Made by a program: the position numbers and the translations under genes | The notes under the pieces: generated by a model | The model's database searches: none | Told to the model about the DNA's origin: nothing | Seen by the model: the letters and a program-made list of their open reading frames with translations, nothing else | Part shown: positions 1 to 7,871 of the stretch, piece by piece | Layout of the letters: each line of letters opens with the position of its first letter | How positions within the stretch are numbered: position 1 is the first letter of the stretch | Origin: JADLCX01 sp964630785 | GTDB lineage: Bacteria; Planctomycetota; Phycisphaerae; Phycisphaerales; UBA1924 | DNA length: 64,000 nucleotides | Assembly (NCBI GenBank): GCA_964630785.1 | Contig: CAZVZG010000005.1 | Span: forward strand, 1-64,000 | Reading direction: 5' to 3'

Positions 1-2
1 GC

Positions 3-290
3 GCCAACAGCGGCTGGCGGGCCACGGTCGCCACGCTCAAGGAGGCCAGCGTCGAGTTCGAGATGGTGTGGGACACGGCGGACGCCGGGTTCACCGCCAT
101 CAAGAACGCCTTCTTCGGCAACGACCCGATCGGCTTCCAGATCCTCGACGAGACCGCCGGGCAGGGGTTGCAGGCGGACTTCTCCATCACCAACTTCTCA
201 CGCAGCGAGGCGCTGGAGGAGGCGATCACCGTGTCGGTCACCGCGAAGGTGACGTACTCGGCGACGGCGCCTTCATGGATCGGCGGCTGA
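3..290 (+). CDS. Phage tail tube-like protein, C-terminal part
   Basis: The frame is open from the first complete codon of the window to the TGA at 288-290, so the 5' end lies outside. The visible 95 residues have the alternating hydrophobic and Thr/Ser/Val pattern of a beta-rich tail tube subunit, for example 'DYS'-like strands ending in 'EAITVSVTAKVTYSA'. The gene sits directly before a tail-assembly-chaperone pair and a tape measure, which is where the major tail protein lies in siphophage and myophage tail modules. The tail tube call rests mainly on this gene order. An internal ATG at 63 is not a convincing start because coding sequence continues upstream of it. Confidence 0.6.
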   Translation, partial: ANSGWRATVATLKEASVEFEMVWDTADAGFTAIKNAFFGNDPIGFQILDETAGQGLQADFSITNFSRSEALEEAITVSVTAKVTYSATAPSWIGG

Positions 291-318
291 TTCTCGCACA
301 CAACTCAGGGAGGCACGG

Positions 319-819
319 ATGCGTTCATTCAAGGACAACGAGGGTCGGCAGTGGACGGTGGACATCAACGTCTCAGCCGTCAAGCGCGTGCGTGGGCTCA
401 CCGGCACGGACCTGATGCAGGTCATCGAGGGGACGGGGGGGCTGATCGAGAAGCTCATCCGCGATCCCGTCCTGCTTTGCGATGTTGTGTACGCCATCTG
501 CAAGCCTGAAGCGGACGCACGCAGCGTCTCCGACGAGGAGTTCGGGCGCGCGATGGCGGGCGACGCGATCGAGGCCGCGACGATGGCGGTGCTGGACGAG
601 CTCGTGGGTTTCTGCCCGAGCCCGAGGGACCGGGCCAACCTCGGGCGGGTGCTCCAGGCCACGCGGAAGGTGATGGACAGGGCGCGGGGCCTGGTGGAGA
701 AGAAGCTCGACAGCGGGGAACTGGATCGGCTGGCGGACCGGCTGCTCTCCGAGGGGCAGACTGCTGGAAGCTCGTCCACCAGTGCGCCGGAATCCTTGGC
801 ATCGACCCCGGCCCCCTGA
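319..819 (+). CDS. Putative tail assembly chaperone (gpG-like first ORF)
   Basis: This 166-residue protein starts at an ATG 28 bp after the tail-tube stop, with a GGGAGG site just upstream ('cagggaggcacgg'). The opening 'DNEGRQWTVDINVSAVKRVR' and the acidic helical remainder resemble tail assembly chaperones encoded between the tube and the tape measure. The last ~20 residues are low-complexity Ser/Ala/Pro and look unlike a folded domain. Over the same stretch the -1 frame is open and reads like protein ('CWKLVHQCAGILGIDPG'), so the full product is probably a frameshift fusion with the next ORF, as in lambda G/GT. The family call is from context and weak sequence likeness. Confidence 0.6.
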   Translation: MRSFKDNEGRQWTVDINVSAVKRVRGLTGTDLMQVIEGTGGLIEKLIRDPVLLCDVVYAICKPEADARSVSDEEFGRAMAGDAIEAATMAVLDELVGFCPSPRDRANLGRVLQATRKVMDRARGLVEKKLDSGELDRLADRLLSEGQTAGSSSTSAPESLASTPAP

Positions 820-833
820 CTCTCCGCGATCTG

Positions 834-1061
834 GTGGCGATGCTCGACGGCAAGCAGCGTCACGACTGGTCGATCGCCTCCGCCGTCATGGCGCTCGTCG
901 CCAACATCCACCGCGACCCCAAGCGATCCCGCCGACTCAACCCCAGCGACTTCGACCCCTTCGCCAAGCGCCAGCGGCCCATCCGGGTCGGCGTGTCAGT
1001 CCTCAAGGACGTGTTCATCGACGGCAAGATGCCCCCCTTGCCACAGGAGGCTCACGGATGA
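834..1061 (+). CDS. Tail assembly chaperone, downstream (T-like) ORF
   Basis: A 75-residue frame runs from a GTG at 834 to the TGA at 1059-1061. No ribosome-binding site precedes the GTG, and the same frame is open and protein-like for at least 50 codons upstream, including 'ILGIDPGPLTLRDLVAML'. That makes it the likely -1 frameshift extension of the 319-819 gene. The segment 'DGKQRHDWSIASAVMALVAN' followed by 'DPF' resembles the second half of tail assembly chaperones. A slip site is not certain: the C5 run at 812-816, just before the zero-frame TGA at 817, is one option and the AAG-AAG codons near 700 another. Its stop overlaps the next start in ATGA. Confidence 0.6.
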   Translation: MAMLDGKQRHDWSIASAVMALVANIHRDPKRSRRLNPSDFDPFAKRQRPIRVGVSVLKDVFIDGKMPPLPQEAHG

Positions 1062-1546
1062 AGTTCCCCAGCTCGCTTTCCACCCGCCACTACGTCTACA
1101 TCGTCGGCCTGTTGCTCATGGCGCTGGTGCTGGCGTCGTGCGCCGGCTTCGACCTGGGCGATCTCGTCAAGGTCAAAACGCCAAACAGCATCCAGCAGAC
1201 CACGGGCCTGCCATCCACGCTCAGCCTGAACGAGGCCGAGGTCGAGTACCAGAACTGGTTCAACGGCACGCAGACGACCGGAGCGCAGTGGAAGGGCAAC
1301 ATCGAGAAGGCCGGCGAGCTCCGCGGCCTGTTCAGCCAACTCACGCTGTCCGCCCTCGACACCGTCGGGCCGACGGTCGCGGGCTTGCCTGTGCTCGGCC
1401 CGGCGCTGCCGGCGCTCACCGGCATCGTCGGCTTGTTCATCGGCTCGGGCCGGCTCCGCAAGGAGAAGGAAGCGTCGTTCAACAAGGGTCTGGAGAAGGG
1501 AAGCGGCCTCGCGGGCGGCTCTCCCAGCGGCGGGAGTGGCGTGTGA
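1058..1546 (+). CDS. Small phage-borne lipoprotein with C-terminal membrane segment
   Basis: The 162-residue product starts at the ATG of an ATGA overlap, with an AGGAGG site at 1045-1050. An N-terminal hydrophobic stretch 'YVYIVGLLLMALVLASC' ends in a lipobox-like L-A-S-C, so Cys27 or so is a likely lipidation site. Near residues 110-130 a second hydrophobic segment 'LGPALPALTGIVGLFIG' could span a membrane. A lipoprotein inside a tail module could act in superinfection exclusion or host-envelope interaction; that is a guess from topology and position. I do not recognise a named family. Confidence 0.55.
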   Translation: MKFPSSLSTRHYVYIVGLLLMALVLASCAGFDLGDLVKVKTPNSIQQTTGLPSTLSLNEAEVEYQNWFNGTQTTGAQWKGNIEKAGELRGLFSQLTLSALDTVGPTVAGLPVLGPALPALTGIVGLFIGSGRLRKEKEASFNKGLEKGSGLAGGSPSGGSGV

Positions 1547-1986
1547 TCACCATGCGGATCAAGGACATGTTCTTCGACCGCGCGGCGGTGGTCCGCGCGG
1601 TCGATGGGGCCAAGCGGAAGGTGCTCAGCAAGGCCGGCGCATTCATCCGCACGGCGGCGCGCACGAGCATCCGCAAGCGCAAGGGCTCCGCACCCGCGGG
1701 CAAGCCTCCCCACTCGCACGAGGGGAGCCTGCGCCGGTTGATCCTGTTCGGGTACGACCAGACGAGCGACTCGGTGATCGTCGGACCGGTCGGATTCAAG
1801 AAGAGCGTCGCGCCCAACGTGCTGGAATACGGCGGCGACACAGTCGTGCTACGGCGCAAGGGCGGGAAGCTCACGTCGCAGAAGGTCAGGATCGCCGCGC
1901 GGCCGTACATGGCCCCGGCGCTGGAGCAGGAGCGGCCGAAGCTGCCGTTGTTGTGGCGGAACTCGATACGAAAGGGGGGAACGTGA
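1543..1986 (+). CDS. HK97 gp10-like / tail completion protein
   Basis: About 147 residues, basic, with the pattern of gp10-like minor head-tail proteins: an N-terminal helix rich in Arg/Lys, then 'PAGKPPHSHEGSLRRLI', where the 'G-x-P-P-x-x-x-x-G-x-L' arrangement is typical, a beta-rich middle ('VIVGPVGFKK'), and 'ARPYMAPALE' near the end, matching the conserved RPFM-x-PAL signature of this group. The GTG at 1543 overlaps the previous stop (GTGA) and lies 4 nt after GGGAG, so I prefer it to the ATG at 1552. The protein should cap or complete the tail at the head-proximal end. Confidence 0.7.
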   Translation: MITMRIKDMFFDRAAVVRAVDGAKRKVLSKAGAFIRTAARTSIRKRKGSAPAGKPPHSHEGSLRRLILFGYDQTSDSVIVGPVGFKKSVAPNVLEYGGDTVVLRRKGGKLTSQKVRIAARPYMAPALEQERPKLPLLWRNSIRKGGT

Positions 1987-1994
1987 CCGGACAG

Positions 1995-2465
1995 TCAATG
2001 GTTGTCGAAGTCGTTGTACGGCGTCTTGAGCGCCAGCGCAACGTACACCTCCAGCAAGCACTGCCGCACTGCGTCGGCTTCCTCCACGAACCGCACCTGC
2101 ATGCCACTGATCCGCAGCTTCGCAGCGAGGAACTCGCCCACGAACATGGGATCGAGCATCAGCTGCTTCCGCGAGCCCTCGGGTTTGTAGGTCGCCTTCA
2201 CCTTGCCGGACATTTCCCTCGCGAGCTTGAACGCGAACGCCGCCTGCCGGTGTGTTGCGATGGAGCTTCCGTGGTTGCGTACCCGCTCGGGCATGCGGTT
2301 GGAACGCCCGACGTACAGGTGCAAGCTCGCTTCGGAGAACAGGTAGACGCCGCGGCGCGGCATCGACTTCGGCAACAGGGCGCAGCTCGCCGGTGTCATC
2401 GCCAGAAGTTTGGTCAGCGAGCCCGGAAGTGTCTCAACATGGGCGCGGAATGGGGCATCGTCCAT
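1995..2465 (-). CDS. GIY-YIG nuclease domain protein
   Basis: This 156-residue protein is encoded opposite to all surrounding tail genes. It carries a single GIY-YIG module: 'GVYLF' near residue 39 for the GIY half, 'LYVGRS' near residue 50 for the YIG half, and the catalytic-type Arg in the following helix 'RVRNHG'. A later Glu ('EEADAVR' or 'LLEVYVA') could complete the site. No extra DNA-binding domain is visible. Inverted single-gene insertions between tail genes are typical of morons and homing-type nucleases. Whether it cuts DNA at a specific site cannot be told from the sequence. Confidence 0.75.
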   Translation of the reverse strand: MDDAPFRAHVETLPGSLTKLLAMTPASCALLPKSMPRRGVYLFSEASLHLYVGRSNRMPERVRNHGSSIATHRQAAFAFKLAREMSGKVKATYKPEGSRKQLMLDPMFVGEFLAAKLRISGMQVRFVEEADAVRQCLLEVYVALALKTPYNDFDNH

Positions 2466-2498
2466 GTAAGCAGCATAACCCGGAGGGATGCCTGAGCA

Positions 2499-4493
2499 AT
2501 GGCTGACACCCGAGGCATCCGGGCTGGGCGTGCGTTCGTCGAACTCGGCGTGAGCGACAAGCTCACGGCCGGGCTTCGCCGCGCCCAGAAGCAGCTCGAA
2601 GCCTTCGGGGCTGGCCTCAGGTCGGTGGGCACGCGGCTCGCCGGGATCGGCGCGGCGGCGGTCACGGCGCTGCTCGGCACGGCGAAGGCCTTCTCTGACA
2701 CAGGCGACATGCTGGACAAGATGAGCCAGCGGACAGGCGTGAGCGTGGAGGCGCTCTCTGAGTTGGGATTCGCGGCCGACCTCTCCGGCACGGACTTGGA
2801 GACGCTCGAGTCCGGGCTCCGCAACATGCAGCGAACGCTTGCGGGCGCAGCGCAGGGGTCGGCATCCGCGGGCGACGCGCTCGGCCGGCTCGGGCTCAGT
2901 GCCGCCGAACTGACGAGCCTCTCCCCGGACGAACAGTTCAAGGTCCTCGCGGAGCGCATCTCGCAGGTGCGCGACCCCGCCCTCCGCGCTGCACTCGCGA
3001 TGGAGGTCTTCGGCAAGGCCGGAACGAAGCTTCTACCGCTTATGGCCGACGGTGCGGCGGGCATCGAGGCGATGCAGGAGGAGGCTCGGCGCCTCGGCCT
3101 GACCGTCAGCACCGAGACTGCTCGCGACGCCGCCGCCCTGAACGATGCCCTCGGCACCCTCTGGAAGGTACTCAAGCAGGGTGTGTTCACCATCGGGGGC
3201 GCGCTCGCGCCGACGCTCAAGGACCTCGCGGAGCGGATCACCCGCATCGTCGTGAGCGTCACCACCTGGATCAAGGCGAACCGGGACATGGTCGTGTGGG
3301 CGCTCAAGATTGCAGCGGCCGTCGCCGTGGCGGGGGTCGCTATCGTCGCGCTGGGGTACATCGTCTCGGGCATTGGCGCGACGCTCGGCATCGTCGCGGG
3401 TGTGATCGGTGGCATCGGGGCCGCTTTCGGCATGATCGGTGCGGCCATCACTGCGATCCTGTCACCGGTCGGGCTGGCGATCGCCGCAGTCGTGGCACTC
3501 GGCGGCGTGCTTCTCGTCACCACCGGAGTCGGTGGCGAAGCGCTCGCATGGCTCGGCGAGCAGTTCACGCGTCTGCGCGAGTGGGTCACCAGGGTCGTTG
3601 GCGGCATCTCCGACGCCCTCGCGGCGGGCGACCTCGCGCTGGCGGCCGAGATCCTGTGGCTGTCGCTCAAGGTGGTTTGGCAGCAGGGCGTCGCCGCGCT
3701 GAACAAGGTCTGGCTGGAGGCCAAGGAGTTCTTCGTCTCTACCGCCTACGGCATGTGGTACGGGGCGCTGGCCGCCGCGGAGATCGTCTTCCACGCCCTC
3801 GAAGTCGCGTGGATCGAGACCACGTCGTTCCTGTCCAAGACCTGGACCAACTTCACCACCGGCTTCCAGCAGGTCTGGGAGTCGGCAACGTCGTGGGTGG
3901 CCAAGCGGATGCTCGAGATCCAGGGGTTGTTCGACTCCGGGCTCGACGTAGACGCCGCGAAGAGGGCTGTCGATGACCAACTCGAATCCCGCCTGGCAGA
4001 ACTGGAGAGCACGGCCCAGCGGCAGGTGGCCCAGCGCGAGGGGCATCGCTCCGCTGAGCGCGAGCAGGCCGCCGCCCTGCACGAGGCAACGCTCGCCGGG
4101 ATTGGCCGCGACTTTGAGGAGGCCCAGGCCGCGCTCAAGGCGAACACGGAGGCGGGGCTCGCGGAGTCGCAAGCGGCGCTGGATGCGGCGAAGCAGAAGC
4201 TCGCCGATGCCATCGAGCAGGCCCGCCTGAAACGAGAAGCGGCGGATGCCGAACGCGGCCCCGGCCGGACGCCGCGCGATCTCATGGCCGAGTTCGAGGA
4301 CCGGCTCGCCGGGCTCGGGGAGGTCATCGGCAAGGGGATCAGCGTGCGGGGCACGTTCAACGCCCGCGCTGCGCAGGGGCTGGAGTCCGACGGCGGTGTC
4401 GCCGAGCGCACCGCCCGAGCCACAGAGCAGACCGCCAAGCACACCAAGCGTCTGGCCGACGCCGCGCAGAGCGGCGGGCTGACATTCGCATAA
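2499..4493 (+). CDS. Phage tail tape measure protein
   Basis: The 664-residue protein begins 'RGIRAGRAFVELGVSDKLT', typical of tape measure proteins. Residues 1-230 are helical with 'GLRSVGTRLAGIGAAAVTAL'. A long hydrophobic, Gly/Ala-rich stretch at about 265-345 ('AAAVAVAGVAIVALGYIV' and onwards) can form membrane helices. A coiled-coil segment rich in Ala, Glu, Gln and Arg lies at about 490-590 ('AQAALKANTEAGLAESQAAL'). The ATG at 2499 follows a CGGAGGG site. The family sets tail length and is ejected into the cell envelope during infection. Its modest length suggests a short tail, if the module is functional. Confidence 0.85.
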   Translation: MADTRGIRAGRAFVELGVSDKLTAGLRRAQKQLEAFGAGLRSVGTRLAGIGAAAVTALLGTAKAFSDTGDMLDKMSQRTGVSVEALSELGFAADLSGTDLETLESGLRNMQRTLAGAAQGSASAGDALGRLGLSAAELTSLSPDEQFKVLAERISQVRDPALRAALAMEVFGKAGTKLLPLMADGAAGIEAMQEEARRLGLTVSTETARDAAALNDALGTLWKVLKQGVFTIGGALAPTLKDLAERITRIVVSVTTWIKANRDMVVWALKIAAAVAVAGVAIVALGYIVSGIGATLGIVAGVIGGIGAAFGMIGAAITAILSPVGLAIAAVVALGGVLLVTTGVGGEALAWLGEQFTRLREWVTRVVGGISDALAAGDLALAAEILWLSLKVVWQQGVAALNKVWLEAKEFFVSTAYGMWYGALAAAEIVFHALEVAWIETTSFLSKTWTNFTTGFQQVWESATSWVAKRMLEIQGLFDSGLDVDAAKRAVDDQLESRLAELESTAQRQVAQREGHRSAEREQAAALHEATLAGIGRDFEEAQAALKANTEAGLAESQAALDAAKQKLADAIEQARLKREAADAERGPGRTPRDLMAEFEDRLAGLGEVIGKGISVRGTFNARAAQGLESDGGVAERTARATEQTAKHTKRLADAAQSGGLTFA

Positions 4494-4505
4494 GGAGAGT
4501 CGTTC

Positions 4506-5315
4506 GTGCCGATCACGGTGACGGAGAAGTTCGAGAGCCGCAAGTCCACCAAGGGCGACAACCCCTCGGCGGAACTGGTCTACACCGTGCGCGGGACCAA
4601 CGACGACCTCGCGGCCCGCAACGCCGCCGAGACCACCAGCCCCGCGACCTATGACGGCCAGCCCCGGCAATCCACCTCCGTCGAGCCCGTCGGCGATGAG
4701 CTGTGGGAGGCCGTGGTCCGGTACGGGAAGGCCCAGGGCGGCTCGCTCCCCGAGCCCGGCGAGAGCATCTTCTCCTTCGACACCGGCGGCGGCACGCAGC
4801 ACATCACTCAGAGCAAGGACACCGTCTCCTCGCACGCGCCCTCGGGCTCGTCGCCCCCGGACTTCGGTGGCGCGATCGGCGTCACCGCTGACGGCGTCGA
4901 GGGCGTGGACATTACCGTCCCGGTCTTCCAGTTCTCCGAAACGCACTACTTCACCAATGACCAGGTGACGCCTTCGTACAAGGGGACGCTCTTCACACTC
5001 ACCGGCAAGGTGAACGCCGGCGCGTTCAAGGGGTTCCAAGCGGGCGAGGTCCTGTTCCTCGGCGCATCGGGCGCGCGGCGCGGCACCGACCCCGACGACG
5101 ATTGGGAGCTCACGTTCCGGTTCGCGGCCAGCCCCAACGCCACGGGCATCTCCGTGGGCGACATCAGCGGCATCAGCAAGAAGGGGTGGGAGTACCTCTG
5201 GGTGCGGTACGCCGACCAGGAAGACACCGGGTCGCACGCGATCGTGAAGCGCCCGGTCGCGGCGTATGTCGAGCGCGTGTACGACGAGGGCAGTTTCGCC
5301 GGATTGGGAATCTGA
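4506..5315 (+). CDS. Tail-module protein of unknown function
   Basis: A 269-residue acidic protein starts at a GTG (4506) preceded by AAGGAGA. No membrane segment or signal peptide is seen. The sequence is rich in Thr, Gly and aromatic residues in short beta-like strands ('ITVTEKFESR', 'GVDITVPVFQFSETHYF', 'YLWVRYADQED'), which suggests a beta-sandwich structural protein. It lies 12 bp after the tape measure, the usual place for distal tail or tail-tip components. I do not recognise a family, and the structural role is inferred from position only. Confidence 0.55.
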   Translation: MPITVTEKFESRKSTKGDNPSAELVYTVRGTNDDLAARNAAETTSPATYDGQPRQSTSVEPVGDELWEAVVRYGKAQGGSLPEPGESIFSFDTGGGTQHITQSKDTVSSHAPSGSSPPDFGGAIGVTADGVEGVDITVPVFQFSETHYFTNDQVTPSYKGTLFTLTGKVNAGAFKGFQAGEVLFLGASGARRGTDPDDDWELTFRFAASPNATGISVGDISGISKKGWEYLWVRYADQEDTGSHAIVKRPVAAYVERVYDEGSFAGLGI

Positions 5316-5318
5316 ACG

Positions 5319-6353
5319 ATGGGTGACGTGTTCCGCAAAGTCCGGTCGGGTCAACCGCTCCGCATCCCCGCGGCAGCGTACAACGCCTTCGTCGATGCGG
5401 CGGTCGATCTGCGCCGGCGGGAACGGAACTCCAACGCGGGATCGGCGCTGGAACCAGCGCAGCGCGGCATCGTGCTCGTGCGCAACGACTCCGACGACGA
5501 CATCGAGCCGTACCACGCGCTGGCCATCACGGGCGTGCTCGTGCAGCCCGACAACGAGGACCAGGAACGGACGTTCCACAGCCGCACGCCGCTGACGGGC
5601 GAAGTTGCTACCGAGGAGTCTCCGTCGCTCTCGTTCGTGCTGGCCCTCCAGCCGATCAAGCCGGGCGACCTCGGGCGCTGCGTGCTCACGGGCGTCACGC
5701 CCGCGCGGGTCTTCATCACGAACGAGACGGACACGACCTGCGAGCTCGCCCCGGAGGAGACAGTCCTGGCCAGCACGCCCATGGGCGGCATCCCCATCCT
5801 GTGGAAGGAAGAGGGCACCGGCGAGAAGTGGGCGGTCATCGAGATGGGGCAGCCGTCGCCCGGCCGCGTCACGGCGATCCTTGGGGCATCGCAGCCCATC
5901 CCCACCGAGAACAACCGCTGGCGCTACCCGTGGGTCGAGGCCCGGATCGACGGCGACCCCGGCAGCGACACCTACCTCCGCTATGTTGCCGTGCCCGAGG
6001 GGCTGTCGTCGCAGTTGGGGGGGGCCGGCGGCGGCGAGGACCCGACGCGGTTGGCGATCAACCGCTTCGAGGCCCACCACATGAACGACTTCGACCCCGG
6101 CTCCGGCTTCGGCGGGCTGCTGGGGCTCGGACCGGTGTGTGAGCTGCCGGGCGTGCTCCCCAAGTGCCCGCCCTCGCGGTCGCTCAAGCCGAGGCTCGTT
6201 CCCATCCCCGAGGGCGTCTGCGTGCAACTCACCTGTGAGCGCAACAGCAAGGGCAGGCCGGTGTGGGTTTTCGAGGCGATGAGCCTGATCGAGATCGCCG
6301 ACCCGGCCGACGAGAACCGCAAGTTCAACATCTACATCGAGGGAGGCGCATGA
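5319..6353 (+). CDS. Tail-module protein of unknown function, 344 aa
   Basis: Starts at an ATG 3 nt after the previous stop, so the two genes are probably translated as a pair. The sequence begins 'MGDVFRKVRSGQPLRIPAAA', followed by 'YNAFVDAAVDLRRRE', and has alternating beta segments ('GIVLVRNDSDDDIEPYHALA', 'RCVLTGVTPARVFI'). Planctomycete and other prophages often encode proteins starting with this type of segment near the tail tip, but I cannot name a family with confidence. The last codons overlap the start of the methyltransferase gene (ATGA). Confidence 0.55.
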   Translation: MGDVFRKVRSGQPLRIPAAAYNAFVDAAVDLRRRERNSNAGSALEPAQRGIVLVRNDSDDDIEPYHALAITGVLVQPDNEDQERTFHSRTPLTGEVATEESPSLSFVLALQPIKPGDLGRCVLTGVTPARVFITNETDTTCELAPEETVLASTPMGGIPILWKEEGTGEKWAVIEMGQPSPGRVTAILGASQPIPTENNRWRYPWVEARIDGDPGSDTYLRYVAVPEGLSSQLGGAGGGEDPTRLAINRFEAHHMNDFDPGSGFGGLLGLGPVCELPGVLPKCPPSRSLKPRLVPIPEGVCVQLTCERNSKGRPVWVFEAMSLIEIADPADENRKFNIYIEGGA

Positions 6354-6970
6354 CCACGACTCCCGCTTCAACCAAGCCGACCATTGATGCCCGCCGCGAG
6401 CACGAGCGGAAGAAGTACGTCGCGCTCGCCGCGCGGCCCGCCGTGCCCGGCATGGGGTACGGCGCGACCAACCACGGGGCGGCAGCGATCCCGCTGGTGC
6501 AGCGGCTCAAGCCCCGGTACGTCGTGGACTTCGGGTGCGGGCGGAACGACTTCATCGGCGCGCTGCGCCGGTTAGGCATCGATGGCCTCGGCATTGACTT
6601 CGCATTCCCCGAGGCCGACATCCCGCGGGCGATGCACAAGACCGAGTTGCTCGACGGCGTTGCCGATGTGGTAACCAGCTTCGACGCGCTGGAGCACATG
6701 CTCCCGGAAGACGTGGACGCGGTGCTCGCCGAGATGCGGCGAGTGGGCCGACCCCGGGCGCACTTCATCTTCTCGATCTGCACGCGCCCAAGCCGAACCA
6801 CTGTCGCCGGCGAGGGGCTGCACCCGACGGTGCGCCCGCTGCCGTGGTGGCTCGAGCGCATCGGGCAGGTCGGCACTAGGACGTCCCCGATGGCCGAAGG
6901 CCTGTACTGCGTCGGGGGGGGGGGGGCCAGGGGGGGGGGGGGGGGGCGGGGGGGGTGCGGCTGTGCGTGA
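6350..6970 (+). CDS. Class I SAM-dependent methyltransferase, 3' end corrupted
   Basis: The ATG at 6350 overlaps the previous stop (ATGA). The protein has the Rossmann methyltransferase signatures: motif I 'VVDFGCGRNDFIGAL' near residue 62, an acidic residue in 'GLGIDFAFPE', and 'VVTSFDALEHM' near residue 105, the usual 'D-x-L-E-H' position before a catalytic segment. From about 6911 onward the frame enters a poly-G block that encodes almost only glycine, so the natural C-terminus (normally after the 'WWLERI' segment) is unreadable. A methyltransferase next to sugar-transfer genes may modify a glycan or nucleotide sugar; the substrate is unknown. Confidence 0.7.
   Translation: MTTTPASTKPTIDARREHERKKYVALAARPAVPGMGYGATNHGAAAIPLVQRLKPRYVVDFGCGRNDFIGALRRLGIDGLGIDFAFPEADIPRAMHKTELLDGVADVVTSFDALEHMLPEDVDAVLAEMRRVGRPRAHFIFSICTRPSRTTVAGEGLHPTVRPLPWWLERIGQVGTRTSPMAEGLYCVGGGGARGGGGGRGGCGCA
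6914..6955. other. Near-pure poly-G block, likely sequencing artefact
   Basis: Runs of 13, 17 and 8 G residues are separated only by CCA (6927-6929) and a single C (6947). Nothing comparable occurs elsewhere in the window. It falls inside a coding region whose normal C-terminus is missing. Two-colour sequencing chemistries call absent signal as G, so the block may be dark-cycle read ends that were assembled. A real homopolymer is less likely. Sequence on both sides reads normally. Confidence 0.75.
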
Positions 6971-7871
6971 GAACCAGTCGGACATCGCGGCGCTCCAGGC
7001 GGGCCTGAAGGCGCGGAAGCCCGCGCGGGACGGCCTACGCCTCTACACCGCCGACTTCGATTCGGTATCGCTGACAGGGTTCTACCGCGGGCGCTCGGCG
7101 TTCCTGATCCTGTCGGGGCCGTCGCTCACGCAGGTGGACCTGACGCAGCTCAACAAGCGCGGCATCGTCACGATGGGCGTCAACAACTCCTGGTCGGTGC
7201 ATCGGCCCACGCTCTGGACGTGCGTAGATGATCCGGGCCGCTTCATTGACACCGGCTGGAAGGACCCGGGCATCCTGAAGTTCGTGCCGACGTGCTGCTG
7301 GGACAAGCGCCTCCGCATCCAGAACCCCGACGGCACGATGCGCAACAGCACCTTCCGCGTACGGCAGATGCCGAGCGTCCTGCTCTTCCGCCGCGCCGAT
7401 CACTTCGACCATGAGCGGTTCTTGACGGGCGATTCGGTCCCGTGGGGGAACGACGCCAAGCACGCGGACTCGCTCGGGATCACCGGCAAGCGGAGCGTCA
7501 TGCTCGTGGCGCTGCGGCTTCTGCACCATCTCGGGTTCAGCACGGTGTACCTGCTCGGGTGCGACTTCAAGATGGCGGCCGACCGCAGGTACGCCTTCGA
7601 GGAACACCGGGCACCCAACGCTATCCGGCACAACAACGTCCTGTACGACTCGCTGGCCCGCCGCTTCGAGGCCCTGCGCCCGCACTTCGACAGGCACCGG
7701 TTTCGCGTGATCAACTGCTCCCCGGGCAGCGAACTCCAAGCGTTCGACCGCATGGACTATGGGTCGGCGGTGAAGGCCGCGTCCGCCGAGTGCGGAAAGC
7801 CCGTGAGCACGCAGGGCTGGTACGAGCCCAACCCGAAGCCAACCGCCGCGCCGCAGGAGGCCGCCCGATGA
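6963..7871 (+). CDS. DUF115/MptE-like protein (motility-associated glycosyltransferase-related)
   Basis: This 302-residue protein contains 'SAFLILSGPSLTQVDL', followed by 'GIVTMGVNN' and 'RPTLWTCVDDPGRF', the order seen in DUF115-type (Maf/MptE-like) proteins: a small-residue loop 'G-P-S-L' then a segment naming the nucleotide-binding fold. Later 'STVYLLGCDFKM' is also typical ('LLG-x-D-F'). Relatives act in glycan or flagellin modification. The GTG at 6963 is the listed start but sits beside the poly-G block, so the true 5' end may differ. The stop overlaps the next start (ATGA). The role is probably modification of a surface or tail component. Confidence 0.6.
   Translation: MRENQSDIAALQAGLKARKPARDGLRLYTADFDSVSLTGFYRGRSAFLILSGPSLTQVDLTQLNKRGIVTMGVNNSWSVHRPTLWTCVDDPGRFIDTGWKDPGILKFVPTCCWDKRLRIQNPDGTMRNSTFRVRQMPSVLLFRRADHFDHERFLTGDSVPWGNDAKHADSLGITGKRSVMLVALRLLHHLGFSTVYLLGCDFKMAADRRYAFEEHRAPNAIRHNNVLYDSLARRFEALRPHFDRHRFRVINCSPGSELQAFDRMDYGSAVKAASAECGKPVSTQGWYEPNPKPTAAPQEAAR

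Noticed and set aside
3462..6371. A 969-codon - strand frame opposite the tail genes
   Set aside because: It is Arg/Gly/Val-rich with no recognisable fold and mirrors genes with clear tail features on the + strand.
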